Source: an uncultured Schlesneria sp.
GTDB taxonomy: Bacteria > Planctomycetota > Planctomycetia > Planctomycetales > Planctomycetaceae
Direction of reading: 5' to 3'
Length of the DNA: 64,000 nucleotides
NCBI GenBank assembly: GCA_903904835.1
Contig: CAIVEI010000209.1
Location: forward strand, 29,102 to 93,101
The notes under the pieces were generated by a model, which saw only the letters and a list, made by a program, of their open reading frames with translations, made no database searches and was not told the DNA's origin. Position 1 is the first letter of the stretch, and each line of letters starts with the position of its first letter. This document shows, one piece after another, positions 17,306 to 25,288 of the stretch. The translations under genes were made by a program, and so were the position numbers.

Positions 17306-17363
17306 CATCAGGGTCCACATGCGTTATCGGTTAATGCATGACGCGCAATGCGGCCCGCTCACG

Positions 17364-18116
17364 TTACTCAATCCCCATTGCGGATTGAAGAATTTCGGCG
17401 ATGTGCATGACGCGCAGGGGGGATTTCTGGCGGTAGATCAGGCCTGACATGTGCATCAGACATGACATGTCGCCCGCAGTCAGGACTTCTGCGCCGGCCT
17501 GCTCGTGATCGTGAATACGATCAAGGCCCATCATGCAAGAGACCGCTTCTTCGGCCACTGCAAACGTTCCACCAAACCCGCAGCACTCGTCCGGCCGCTT
17601 CAGGTTGACCAGTTCGATTCCTTCTAATCCCGCTAATAACTGGCCGGCTTTGTTGAACTTTTCGACCATCATTTCGCTGGAAGAACCAAGCCGTAATTCA
17701 CGCAATCCGTGGCAACTGTTGTGTAAGCCGACTCGGTGGGGAAATCGACCTTCGATCGATTTGATCTTCAGCACGTCCGTGAGGAATTCACACAGCTCGA
17801 ACGTTTTCGGTCTGACGATGGCGTAACCGGGATCATCGTGCAATAGCTCGCCGTAATGCTGCCGAATCATCGCCGTACAACTTCCCGAAGGACAAACGAT
17901 GTATTCGTACTTCTGGAAGATCGAGACGAATTTACGAGCGAGCGGAACGGCGTCATCGACACAGCCGGTATTGGCCATCGGTTGCCCGCAGCAGGTTTGT
18001 GCCGCAGGAAAATCGACTTCACAGCCAAACCGTTCCAGAATTTTCAGCGTCGCCATCGCAACGTTGGGATACAACTGATCGACATAGCAAGGGATGAATA
18101 AACCGACCTGGGGCAT
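17364..18116 (-). CDS. lutA: (Fe-S)-binding oxidoreductase subunit, LutA/YkgE-like
   Basis: Subunit of an L-lactate-type dehydrogenase complex, 250 residues. It contains two cysteine-rich CCG domains: FIPCYVDQLYP with TCCGQPMANTGC, and HNSCHGLRELRLG with DECCGFGGTF. In Bacillus and others LutA works with LutB and LutC to oxidise lactate. Here no lutB or lutC gene is adjacent, so the partners are elsewhere or the protein serves another iron-sulfur reductase. The length is normal for the family. A small hairpin-repeat gap separates it from hemC on the same strand. The family call is firm; lactate as substrate is inferred. Confidence 0.85.
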   Translation of the reverse strand: MPQVGLFIPCYVDQLYPNVAMATLKILERFGCEVDFPAAQTCCGQPMANTGCVDDAVPLARKFVSIFQKYEYIVCPSGSCTAMIRQHYGELLHDDPGYAIVRPKTFELCEFLTDVLKIKSIEGRFPHRVGLHNSCHGLRELRLGSSSEMMVEKFNKAGQLLAGLEGIELVNLKRPDECCGFGGTFAVAEEAVSCMMGLDRIHDHEQAGAEVLTAGDMSCLMHMSGLIYRQKSPLRVMHIAEILQSAMGIE

Positions 18117-18186
18117 GGGATTTTTCGTGCAATAGCGTAATTTCAGTTTTGTTTTGGCAAGTGCTCTGTCTCTCGTCTGAATTCAC

Positions 18187-18276
18187 GTGCCACTGTCTGA
18201 CCGTTTCGGTCAAGCAGTGCTCTTTGACCTGCCTCAGGAGAACACTGCTTCTCCGAAGACTCGTCAGCAGTGGCAC
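18187..18276 (-). repeat. composite hairpin repeat family C, inverted copy
   Basis: It holds GTGCCACTGTCTGACCGTTT..GGTCAAGCAGTGC (18187-18220) and AACACTGCTTCTCCGAAGAC..CAGCAGTGGCAC (18241-18276). The second unit is nearly the reverse complement of 15578-15612. Confidence 0.75.
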
Positions 18277-18365
18277 AAAATCTTAATTCAGAAGTTCGAC
18301 AAAGCATCAGGCGGATTGTAGTCAACCGGGTCAGACTGAGCGAACGAGAACACGATCAGAGGAAA

Positions 18366-19331
18366 TCATTCAGCCTGTCCGCTGCGCAAAACTCGGTCAA
18401 CCCCCTGGGACCTAAGCAGTTCAGCGACAATTCGCCCGAGCGAAACGGGGTCCGAAACCTCTCCGGAAGCACTCGCCATCCATCGCTGGTGACCATCCTG
18501 TGGCAGAACGACCGCATCCAGACGAATCTGGCTACCTTCGACTTTGGTTTGAACCCCCAGTGGAGCATGGCAACCTGCTCGAAGCGTTGACAGCAGACTT
18601 CGTTCGGCAGAGACGGCTGCCAAGGTCGGTGAATCGGTAATTCGCGCGAGCAACGTTCTCAAATCGGCATCGTCAGTACGACATTCGACACCCACCGCCC
18701 CCTGGCCAACGGCAGGATACATTTCCGGCGGTGAAATCTCAGAATGGATACGCCCCCCCAAGCCAAGTCGCGTCAGGCCAGCGGACGCAAGGATGAGCGC
18801 GTCGTAATTGCCTTCATCCAGCTTTCGCAGCCGGGTTTCCACGTTGCCACGAACTTCCGACAATTGAAGATCGGGACGAAGAAAACGGATCTGTGCCTGT
18901 CGGCGAGGGCTACCAGTGCCGACCCGAGCCTTCAGGGGAAGATCCTGAAGCGATAAGCGGCGGGATTCCGCGACTGGCAAGATCAGCGCATCGAACGTCA
19001 GGCCACGGATTGGAGTTGCTGCCAATGTCAGTTGCGGCGGACCGTCTGTCGGAAGATCTTTCAAACTGTGAACGGCCAGATCGGCACGGCCATCCAGCAC
19101 GGCCAATTGAACTTCCCGAGTGAAGACACCAAAACTGCCCAAAGACCGAAGTGTTTCCGTTTGGTCGCGGTCACCGGTCGTGGAAACATGGACAAGTTCG
19201 ACGGTGACTTCCGGATCCACCTGACGAATCAGGCTGGAAATGTAGTTGGACTGCCAGAGTGCGAGTTGGCTTGCGCGGGTCGCAATACGAAGGGTAGGTC
19301 GAGGAAACTTCGGCAAGAGTTGGATTTTCAA
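18366..19331 (-). CDS. hemC: hydroxymethylbilane synthase (porphobilinogen deaminase)
   Basis: Haem and tetrapyrrole pathway enzyme that joins four porphobilinogens into hydroxymethylbilane in the cytosol. Family signatures are clear: LRIATRASQLALWQS at the N-terminus, VELVHVSTTGDRDQ, ADLAVHSLKDLPT, GTGSPRRQAQI, and RAGCHAPLG with the cysteine that carries the dipyrromethane cofactor. Its 321 residues are standard. No other hem gene is adjacent; the FHA gene lies 53 bases upstream on the same strand and may share a transcript. High certainty. Confidence 0.97.
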   Translation of the reverse strand: MKIQLLPKFPRPTLRIATRASQLALWQSNYISSLIRQVDPEVTVELVHVSTTGDRDQTETLRSLGSFGVFTREVQLAVLDGRADLAVHSLKDLPTDGPPQLTLAATPIRGLTFDALILPVAESRRLSLQDLPLKARVGTGSPRRQAQIRFLRPDLQLSEVRGNVETRLRKLDEGNYDALILASAGLTRLGLGGRIHSEISPPEMYPAVGQGAVGVECRTDDADLRTLLARITDSPTLAAVSAERSLLSTLRAGCHAPLGVQTKVEGSQIRLDAVVLPQDGHQRWMASASGEVSDPVSLGRIVAELLRSQGVDRVLRSGQAE

Positions 19332-19384
19332 TTATCAGTGGAGACAAGCAGATCACGGCCAGGACTTAGGAACGACAATTCGGA

Positions 19385-19951
19385 TTAGTAACTGTCTGAC
19401 GCGAGCATCACATCTTGAGCTTCTTCGCTGTCATCTAACGGGATTACGTCATCGATCCGCTTCAGCCGTGCATGGGGCATCGGCCGATTCATACTGGTCT
19501 CGTCCGCTTCAAAATCGCGAGGAATGGCAGGGCGGTTGAGTTGAATTGAATCTTCGACCGTGTGTCGGCTACGTACGGGAATTGGAGCGTCTGGCGTATC
19601 TGCCACAGTCCGATTGATCTGTCGATCGTCATTGATCGGCTTCGATTTCTGAGCGAGTTTCGCTTCGTTCTGCACGCGAAAACGGACGTCACCGATCATC
19701 AAATCATCGCCAACAGACAGAGTCGCTTCTTTTCGGATTCGAGTTCCATTAAGAAAAACGCCGTTCGTGCTACCGAGATCTCGCACGACAAACTTGTTGT
19801 CGACTTGAGCGATGCAACAGTGTTTTCGCGAAATCTTGCGACTGAGCGTCAGCGAAACGTCACAATCGGATTGGCGACCAATCAACACGATCGCTTTTTC
19901 CAGTGGGATCAGGCAATGCCCAGGATCGACGGGAACCAGGAAGGCAGGCAT
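19385..19951 (-). CDS. FHA-domain protein
   Basis: Cytosolic phosphothreonine-binding protein of 188 residues. The FHA domain occupies about residues 20-95 with GRQSDCDVSL, SRKISRKHC, FVVRDLGSTNGVFLNG and LSVGDDLMIGDVRF, all key binding residues in place. The C-terminal ~90 residues are a low-complexity tail with many Asp, Arg and Pro residues. FHA proteins pair with Ser/Thr kinases, and this window encodes two such kinases, but none is adjacent. It lies upstream of hemC. Confidence 0.9.
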   Translation of the reverse strand: MPAFLVPVDPGHCLIPLEKAIVLIGRQSDCDVSLTLSRKISRKHCCIAQVDNKFVVRDLGSTNGVFLNGTRIRKEATLSVGDDLMIGDVRFRVQNEAKLAQKSKPINDDRQINRTVADTPDAPIPVRSRHTVEDSIQLNRPAIPRDFEADETSMNRPMPHARLKRIDDVIPLDDSEEAQDVMLASDSY

Positions 19952-20655
19952 GTGTTACTCCGCACGGCCCGAATTGCACTTCAAAAGTGGACCCACTTTG
20001 TGGTTCACGTGTGAAAACTGGAAAACTATTTCAATCAGCGCAGAATGGAATCTCAAAAATAACGCATCGACTATAACAGTATCAAAAAAAACTGCCAAAG
20101 TCGTACCCCCGAATTATATGCTCGTTCTCGAAGGTTGGAAACCCGGAAGTTGAATCAAGTCGCGATTTTGTCGAAGGTTGTTTCCGGCCAAAACGAATTT
20201 GACACCGCTCTATTTCACCTTTTCCTTTAAATCACATCGGCCTTTCTCACATTTGGAATTGCTGGAAATCAGCAAACAACCTTTGATTTCGTTTCTTTAT
20301 TCGACAAAAGCATGAAATCAATACAAATATGCGCATTAACGCAACATGGGCAGGCTTTGCCGGAAAAATGGGTCAGACCCCTCATGGGTGGTGTCAGGTT
20401 TCGCTGTGCAAACGACATGTAGGGGGTCAGACCCATTTTTCCGGCAAAGCTACATGGGCAACCTTTGACTTGCCGAATGCCGGAAGATTCGATAATTTCG
20501 CCTTCACCTCACTTCTGGCGAGACTGCATAAGACATTTTAATGAGCACGTTCAAGAAATGTTTGATGACGGGCACGAGGCCCTGATTTGATTGCCTTCCT
20601 GCTTTTTACTGAGGTTTTACGCCTTTCCCAATTGCCCTCGCGAAGGAGCTCAAGG
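19952..20655. other. gene-free stretch containing a MITE-like element
   Basis: Apart from the element at 20353-20451 I see no gene or RNA. The part 20030-20330 is AT-rich compared with its surroundings. Confidence 0.5.
20353..20451. mobile_element. MITE-like inverted-repeat element with 9-bp flanking repeats
   Basis: Arms of 29 bases, starting GCTTTGCCGGAAAAATGGGT at 20354 and ending ..TTTTTCCGGCAAAGC at 20450, match in 28 positions. They enclose ~40 bases. ACATGGGCA flanks the element on both sides (20344-20352 and 20452-20460), as a target-site duplication would. There is no coding capacity. The inner word GGGTCAGACCC is common in planctomycete intergenic repeats. Confidence 0.7.
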
Positions 20656-20964
20656 ATGAGCCGACTCAGCGTGTATTGGCCTGATGAAACTGATTCTGCA
20701 GAAATCGTGAAAGACGAGCCAAGGATTCTGCCGTTTCCAACTTTGCGAAAAGTTGCTGACTTTGAATCTCGTCCCATGGATGTGGTCACTCGGGCCCGCA
20801 TCCTTTTCGCGAATCGCAAGTGCCGCGATTGCGGTTATCCGGTTGTCGAACCGATCGAACTACAAGATTCGATGACCAACCTCAGCGGCCTCGCCATCCC
20901 AGGTACCGCCACGTTGATCGGCTTCCACTGCTGTGGATGCCAGAACGAGTGGCCTGCCTGCTAA
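20656..20964 (+). CDS. small zinc-ribbon protein of unknown function
   Basis: Protein of 102 residues. The C-terminal half has two CxxC pairs, NRKCRDCGYPVVEP and FHCCGCQNEWP, that should bind one zinc. The N-terminal 50 residues are polar without motifs. The start is ATG 20656 (MSRLSVYWPDETDS), with AGGAG 8 bases upstream; upstream in-frame codons lack a ribosome site. It reads like a conserved planctomycete hypothetical. No neighbours suggest a role. Confidence 0.75.
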   Translation: MSRLSVYWPDETDSAEIVKDEPRILPFPTLRKVADFESRPMDVVTRARILFANRKCRDCGYPVVEPIELQDSMTNLSGLAIPGTATLIGFHCCGCQNEWPAC

Positions 20965-21053
20965 GCGAATTATCGTTGCCATCGCCGATGAATTCTCGTG
21001 ACGCCATGCTCACGAGGTGGAAGTTCGTTTTCGCGAATTGAAAACGGCGAGCT

Positions 21054-21076
21054 GTAGCATGGGCTTCAGCCCGTGC
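21054..21076 (+). repeat. short hairpin repeat, family B core
   Basis: GTAGCATGGGCTTCAGCCCGTGC forms a perfect short hairpin, one base different in each arm from the cores at 5911 and 6011 (GCTTGGGCTTCAGCCCGAGC). It is a dispersed REP-like element. Confidence 0.8.
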
Positions 21077-21192
21077 TTTCCCCCAGTTGAAATTCGGGTC
21101 ACTGCTAAAATCCAATTCAAGTTATGCGGGCGCTTCGGGGCGTGGAAGCGTTAGATCAGCACGAAAGTGATGGAAAGATACAAAAGATTTTT

Positions 21193-21221
21193 AACCACGA
21201 AATACACGAAACACACGAAAT
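21193..21221 (+). repeat. AACCACGAAATACACGAAACACACG repeat
   Basis: Three near-copies of (A)ACACGAAA in a row following AACCACG. This word type recurs between genes in many unrelated bacteria. Nothing else is seen between 20965 and 21301. Confidence 0.5.
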
Positions 21222-21301
21222 AAAAATCAGAACCAAAAAAAGATTTCATTGATACTGCATTGGGAATTTTTTAATCAGTGATCTCAGGAGGCCGTGCCAC
21301 G

Positions 21302-22123
21302 TTAAACGGCTTCTTGCTTTAACAGCAACTCCGTCAGCAATTTCTTGGCGGACCATGACAAAGGTGCCTGTGCCAGTTGAAACGTGTTGAATTCGCCCCA
21401 CTCATTCGTCAATCGGTCACGAAATCGAGTCTGTAAACATCGATCGTTAAGCGACTCGAACGCGGTCTCGGCCAGTCGCGGAAGTCTGGAGACCGGCAGG
21501 CAGGCCGCCGCTGAAAAGACAAGTGCCCGCAGGTCATCCGCTCGACGATCCAATTCCGGCACGTGTGGCAAGTGCCGCATGTCAAAATCAATCCAAATGG
21601 CCTGCTGCAAATCAACGTCGACAATCACATTATTGACTGTGGCGTCGCCGTGACTCACGGATTGATTGACCCCACTTCCCCAGTCTGCTGATCGGTGATG
21701 AAGCTGACAAAGCGAATCGACAGCCCATCCGATGGCGGAAAACTTTACCTCTTCGGAGTACCGGTCCTCTTTCAGCACGTCGCGTAATGAAGAGCCTGAA
21801 ACGTGACGACGAGTGAAGGTGTGCGAGTTGTCGGCAATCAATTCTGTTTTTTTGACACCGTCAGCGCGGTCTATCGCGTTCTGAACCGTAATCTCCCATC
21901 GAATCCATTCGTCGGTCGCCAGAATTTCGACGTCGCACTTTTGAAGCATCAAATAAAGGTTTCCGATAAAAATTGCGACTCGACTGCCAGATCGTCGAGA
22001 TTTCATCACGACCGCGAGTTCATCCTGATCGACATAGCAGATTTGATGTAACCGGCATCGAGCCATCGCTGCCCCTAGACAGCGCCGACTTTCATGAATC
22101 AGTTGGCTTATGCAAACGGGCAT
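21302..22123 (-). CDS. APH/Kdo-kinase-like phosphotransferase
   Basis: Small kinase-fold protein (273 residues). The catalytic loop is SHGDATVNNVIVD and the metal-binding aspartate is in WIDFDMRH, as in aminoglycoside phosphotransferase and lipopolysaccharide-kinase-like proteins. The N-terminal lobe is short and lacks a clear glycine loop. ATG 22123 lies three bases past the stop of the GT2 gene, suggesting coupling; ATG 22066 with AGGGG upstream is an alternative start. It follows DUF2334 and GT2 genes in one operon, so phosphorylation of an envelope glycan or lipid-linked sugar is a reasonable inference. Confidence 0.7.
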   Translation of the reverse strand: MPVCISQLIHESRRCLGAAMARCRLHQICYVDQDELAVVMKSRRSGSRVAIFIGNLYLMLQKCDVEILATDEWIRWEITVQNAIDRADGVKKTELIADNSHTFTRRHVSGSSLRDVLKEDRYSEEVKFSAIGWAVDSLCQLHHRSADWGSGVNQSVSHGDATVNNVIVDVDLQQAIWIDFDMRHLPHVPELDRRADDLRALVFSAAACLPVSRLPRLAETAFESLNDRCLQTRFRDRLTNEWGEFNTFQLAQAPLSWSAKKLLTELLLKQEAV

Positions 22124-22126
22124 TAT

Positions 22127-22849
22127 TCAGCGAATCCGATCCGAGTAATTTAATCGCCCACTGCGATGAAGGATCGCCCAGACGTATTTCAGGAACATGC
22201 GAGAATACCCAAATGGTTGCGCCTGCATTCGGCGATTGGAGCTGAGCGCCGTAATGGATCGATCATAAACAAAATTCCGCCGACGTCGGCGATAATGGTT
22301 TGCGAGGATGGGCCATTCTTCGCCGATGGCAACACTTTCATCAAAGGGACCAAATTCGTCAAACACCTTTGCAGTACAAAACATCAGAGCGGGCATCGCC
22401 TTTGCTCGACACAACGGAAGACGCCGTACGTGTTCCCAGAAAGACCACCACAGATGAGCTCGAAGACCACCTTCAAGACCAGCGAGGCGAGTAATCCCCG
22501 CTTCCATTCCTCGGTGATCGCAATGTTCGACAATCCGCTGCAGACAATCGGACGAGACCTGCGTATCGGCATCGACAAACACCAGAATCCGTCCGTTGGC
22601 ATGGACTCGACCAAGATTTCTGGCCCGAGCTGCGCCAAGTTGGTCGAGCTGAACCGCTTTGATCTGGTCATTGTTCGCGTACTGCTGCAGGATATCCCAC
22701 GTTCCATCAGTACTGGCATTATCGACAACGATCACTTCAGCGCGTATTGAACCGAGGCGATCAATTGCGCCAAGAACGCAATTCAACGTTGAACGAATCA
22801 ACCGGAATTCATTTCGAGCCGGGATGATGACCGAGAGATGACAGCCCAT
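22127..22849 (-). CDS. family 2 glycosyltransferase
   Basis: GT-A fold sugar transferase of 240 residues. Motifs: SVIIPARNE at the start, VIVVDNASTDGTWDIL, AARARNLGRVHANG, the metal-binding VFVDADT, and IGEEWP near the C-terminus. No transmembrane segment is evident. It is the middle gene of a three-gene minus-strand set (DUF2334, GT2, phosphotransferase) with short gaps. The set probably builds or modifies a surface glycan or glycolipid. Family certain; donor and acceptor unknown. Confidence 0.92.
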   Translation of the reverse strand: MGCHLSVIIPARNEFRLIRSTLNCVLGAIDRLGSIRAEVIVVDNASTDGTWDILQQYANNDQIKAVQLDQLGAARARNLGRVHANGRILVFVDADTQVSSDCLQRIVEHCDHRGMEAGITRLAGLEGGLRAHLWWSFWEHVRRLPLCRAKAMPALMFCTAKVFDEFGPFDESVAIGEEWPILANHYRRRRRNFVYDRSITALSSNRRMQAQPFGYSRMFLKYVWAILHRSGRLNYSDRIR

Positions 22850-22901
22850 CAGAAACCCCCACTTTGAAGTACAAACAGATCACGACTGACACCGAGCCAT
22901 T

Positions 22902-23675
22902 TCATGGGGTTTCCTCCCGTTCTGACATCAATTGCGTTGCTGTGGTCGGAACATATCCCCGATCCAGGAATTGGCGGATCAGTTGCTCTGCTTGTGGTAA
23001 ATATCCTCTTCGCAAATCGATGGGGTGAATGACAACACAAGGGACGGCAGCCGGATGACACAGACTTTGGATCTGTCCGAGTATCTCACCTCCGCGTGAC
23101 AACCACCCCAAACGCCCCCAATCCCATGACCACGTTGCCAGCCGCCGCACTCGACCTGGTTTACGGCAACTTTCGATGGCCCCATACCGGACAACGAATC
23201 GGAGTGAGGCTAAGTCCGTCGAACAGATCGGCAATTGCCACGCTGGTGGAACAAACCCCAAGGCGGGCTGGTTGGTCAATTCTGTGAACGCCGCCTGTCC
23301 GGCTTCGATTCGTTGAACGATCGTTTGGCGATCGAGACCCCGCATTTCATCAGCCCGACCAGTCAACAGCGAGATGGGGTGGTAGGGAAATTGGCTTTGA
23401 TGAGTCCAGCCGTGAAGCAGTCGCTCCTCAACGAGATCTAACAGACTTCGATAGTCGTTACTTGAATTTCCTTTTGTAGATCCATGCCAGCACGGAACAA
23501 CCGCCGCCGATACCTGCCGCCTAATCAGTGGGTAAAGCCTTTCAATAATCTCGTTCAATTCGCGTAGAAACACGGGCGAAAAATCGTGGATGGCAACCAG
23601 CATTGGCAGAATCCCCTGGCCGGAGATGTTGATTGTCCGATCAGTCGAAAGGCCCGAGTAAAATAAGTCGGCCAT
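22902..23675 (-). CDS. DUF2334 polysaccharide deacetylase-like protein
   Basis: Protein of 257 residues with the deacetylase-like barrel of DUF2334. Motifs: MLVAIHDFSP, VVPCWHG, LLHGWTHQ, GFVPPAWQ and CVVIHPID, which match the acidic and histidine metal sites of the family. ATG 23675 is preceded by AGGAGGG at the right distance; the open frame further upstream crosses a perfect hairpin and is not coding. It is first in an operon with GT2 and a phosphotransferase. Removal of N-acetyl groups from a sugar intermediate is the likely activity, not shown. Confidence 0.85.
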   Translation of the reverse strand: MADLFYSGLSTDRTINISGQGILPMLVAIHDFSPVFLRELNEIIERLYPLIRRQVSAAVVPCWHGSTKGNSSNDYRSLLDLVEERLLHGWTHQSQFPYHPISLLTGRADEMRGLDRQTIVQRIEAGQAAFTELTNQPALGFVPPAWQLPICSTDLASLRFVVRYGAIESCRKPGRVRRLATWSWDWGRLGWLSRGGEILGQIQSLCHPAAVPCVVIHPIDLRRGYLPQAEQLIRQFLDRGYVPTTATQLMSEREETP

Positions 23676-23691
23676 AACCGCGTCCCTCCTG

Positions 23692-23722
23692 CAACTATGC
23701 TTTGCAACGCAAAGCATAGTTG
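23692..23722. other. perfect 14-bp hairpin in the leader of the DUF2334 operon
   Basis: CAACTATGCTTTGC, three loop bases, GCAAAGCATAGTTG. It ends a few bases before the AGGAGGG ribosome site of the DUF2334 gene. It could control translation or be a dispersed hairpin repeat. There is no T-run, so it is not a classic terminator. Confidence 0.6.
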
Positions 23723-23969
23723 TTGTTGCCTGAAGAAGCAAGGGGGCAGACCATCAATTAAAAACAGGTCATCTGCGAAGACTCAAGACCGCTCGAGACT
23801 TCGAAATTCTTTGTTTAGCGTTTATTAGTGCTAATTAGCGTTCCAATTCTTTTTCCCTTCGTTTTCTTCGTTTCTTCCCGAGATCATTCGTTGTACACCC
23901 AATCGAACAGGCGTTAATTTGTGAGAATCACAGTTGTATCTGGTATTTCACTCAGGACCGGAGGTCTCC

Positions 23970-25067
23970 ATGACCAGTCGATATTGGCTTTTGCTTCTGA
24001 TTTCCTTTGCGACGATCGGACCGATCACTCTCGCTGAGGAAACTCATTCCCCGTTATTCGGAATCGACAGCAACTATGCACTGGAGATGGAGACACGAGG
24101 CAAGACATGGAAGTCCGAGTCTGATCGTGCCGACCCCTTCAAGTTATTTGGTCAGCAGGGATGTCAGAGCGCACGAATTCGGCTCTGGGTCGGTGACGAA
24201 GGCGTAAACCGATTGAAATATGCGACCGAGACTGCCCTCCGTGCAAAACAGGCGGGAATGAAACCTTATCTCGTCATCTTTCTGAGCGATGATTGGGCCG
24301 ATCTGGTCAAACAACCTGTTCCCGCCGTCTGGAAGAATCTTACTGGGGATCAAAAGCTCGCAGCCATAGAAAGTTACTCGGAAAGTGTCGTCAAAAGCAT
24401 GTCAGCCAGCGGGGTTAATTTTGACCTGTTCGAGATTGGCAACGAAATCGATTTTGGCATTTGTGGAGAATTCGAAGAGGAATGGCCCAAACGAGTCAGT
24501 CTCGAATTCATGCGAACACGGATCTGGCCAAAGATGGTGCCGATTCTCAAAGCGGCGCAAGCGGGTGTGCTGAAAGCCCAACCGAAGGCCAAATTTATCG
24601 TGCACCTCTCGCAATGGAACAATGTGGAATACTGTCTTGCCTTCTGGCAGTCGATGCAGGCCGCAGAAGTGAAGCTCGACTATCCGGGACTCAGCTATTT
24701 TCCCTCGTCCGTGAAAGAGCCTAATCAGCGTCCGTTCCATTACCTGCAAGCACAGGGGGCGAGAATTGTCGCAGCATTGCACAAGCCAGTCATGATCTGC
24801 GAGACCGCATACCCTGCCACCGCAAACTTTGGAGGTCAATTCGCGGAATGGAACCAACCGACGGAGGGATACCCATTGACCGACGAAGGACAAGCCAAAT
24901 GGATCGCGGATATGTCCACCGTCGTACGCAACGACAAGAATTTTGCAGGTCTGTTTTATTGGAGTCCCGAATGGTACGAAACCGAGCTTTGGGACGCCTT
25001 CGCCTTATTCAACCGCGAAGGTGCCGCTCGGCCGGGCTCGAAATATTTCCGGCCGAAGTCCGACTAA
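23970..25067 (+). CDS. GH53 endo-beta-1,4-galactanase-like glycoside hydrolase
   Basis: Exported TIM-barrel glycosidase of 365 residues. A signal peptide (MTSRYWLLLLISFATIG) precedes the GH53 start FGIDSNYALEME. The acid/base glutamate is in FEIGNEIDFG and the nucleophile in VMICETAYP; GCQSARIRLWVGDEG and WSPEWY are also family marks. GH53 enzymes cut beta-1,4-galactan side chains of pectin. The start is ATG 23970 with GGAGG just upstream; an earlier in-frame codon lacks a ribosome site. It is monocistronic, followed by a hairpin. Substrate inferred from the family. Confidence 0.9.
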   Translation: MTSRYWLLLLISFATIGPITLAEETHSPLFGIDSNYALEMETRGKTWKSESDRADPFKLFGQQGCQSARIRLWVGDEGVNRLKYATETALRAKQAGMKPYLVIFLSDDWADLVKQPVPAVWKNLTGDQKLAAIESYSESVVKSMSASGVNFDLFEIGNEIDFGICGEFEEEWPKRVSLEFMRTRIWPKMVPILKAAQAGVLKAQPKAKFIVHLSQWNNVEYCLAFWQSMQAAEVKLDYPGLSYFPSSVKEPNQRPFHYLQAQGARIVAALHKPVMICETAYPATANFGGQFAEWNQPTEGYPLTDEGQAKWIADMSTVVRNDKNFAGLFYWSPEWYETELWDAFALFNREGAARPGSKYFRPKSD

Positions 25068-25100
25068 CGCGTTGTCCGGGCGAAAACGCCCGATGACGCG
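25068..25100 (+). terminator. possible terminator hairpin
   Basis: CGGGCGAAAACGCCCG, extended by partly pairing flanks (CGCGTTGTC / GATGACGCG), starts right after the GH53 stop codon. No T-run follows, so it may be Rho-linked or only stabilise the mRNA end. Confidence 0.4.
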
Positions 25101-25288
25101 GGAAAGTGACTGAGCGGGATTCGTGTTCTCGCGATTTTTCTCTTTCTCCTGCGTTAATTGAAAGTCCTGCAATTGTCGATTTTGCGTTTTGTGGCCGGTT
25201 CAGACCAAAGTGTTAGAATCCCAAATCAATTGAAACCGGATTCAGATCTGAATCGGCTCACCAATTCTCACGGAAAACGAGACAACCA

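Noticed and set aside
17113..17334. 73-residue open frame
   Set aside because: It is mostly the translated hairpin repeat (the ARRASEGS / PSLARRA words), a known false gene type in planctomycetes.
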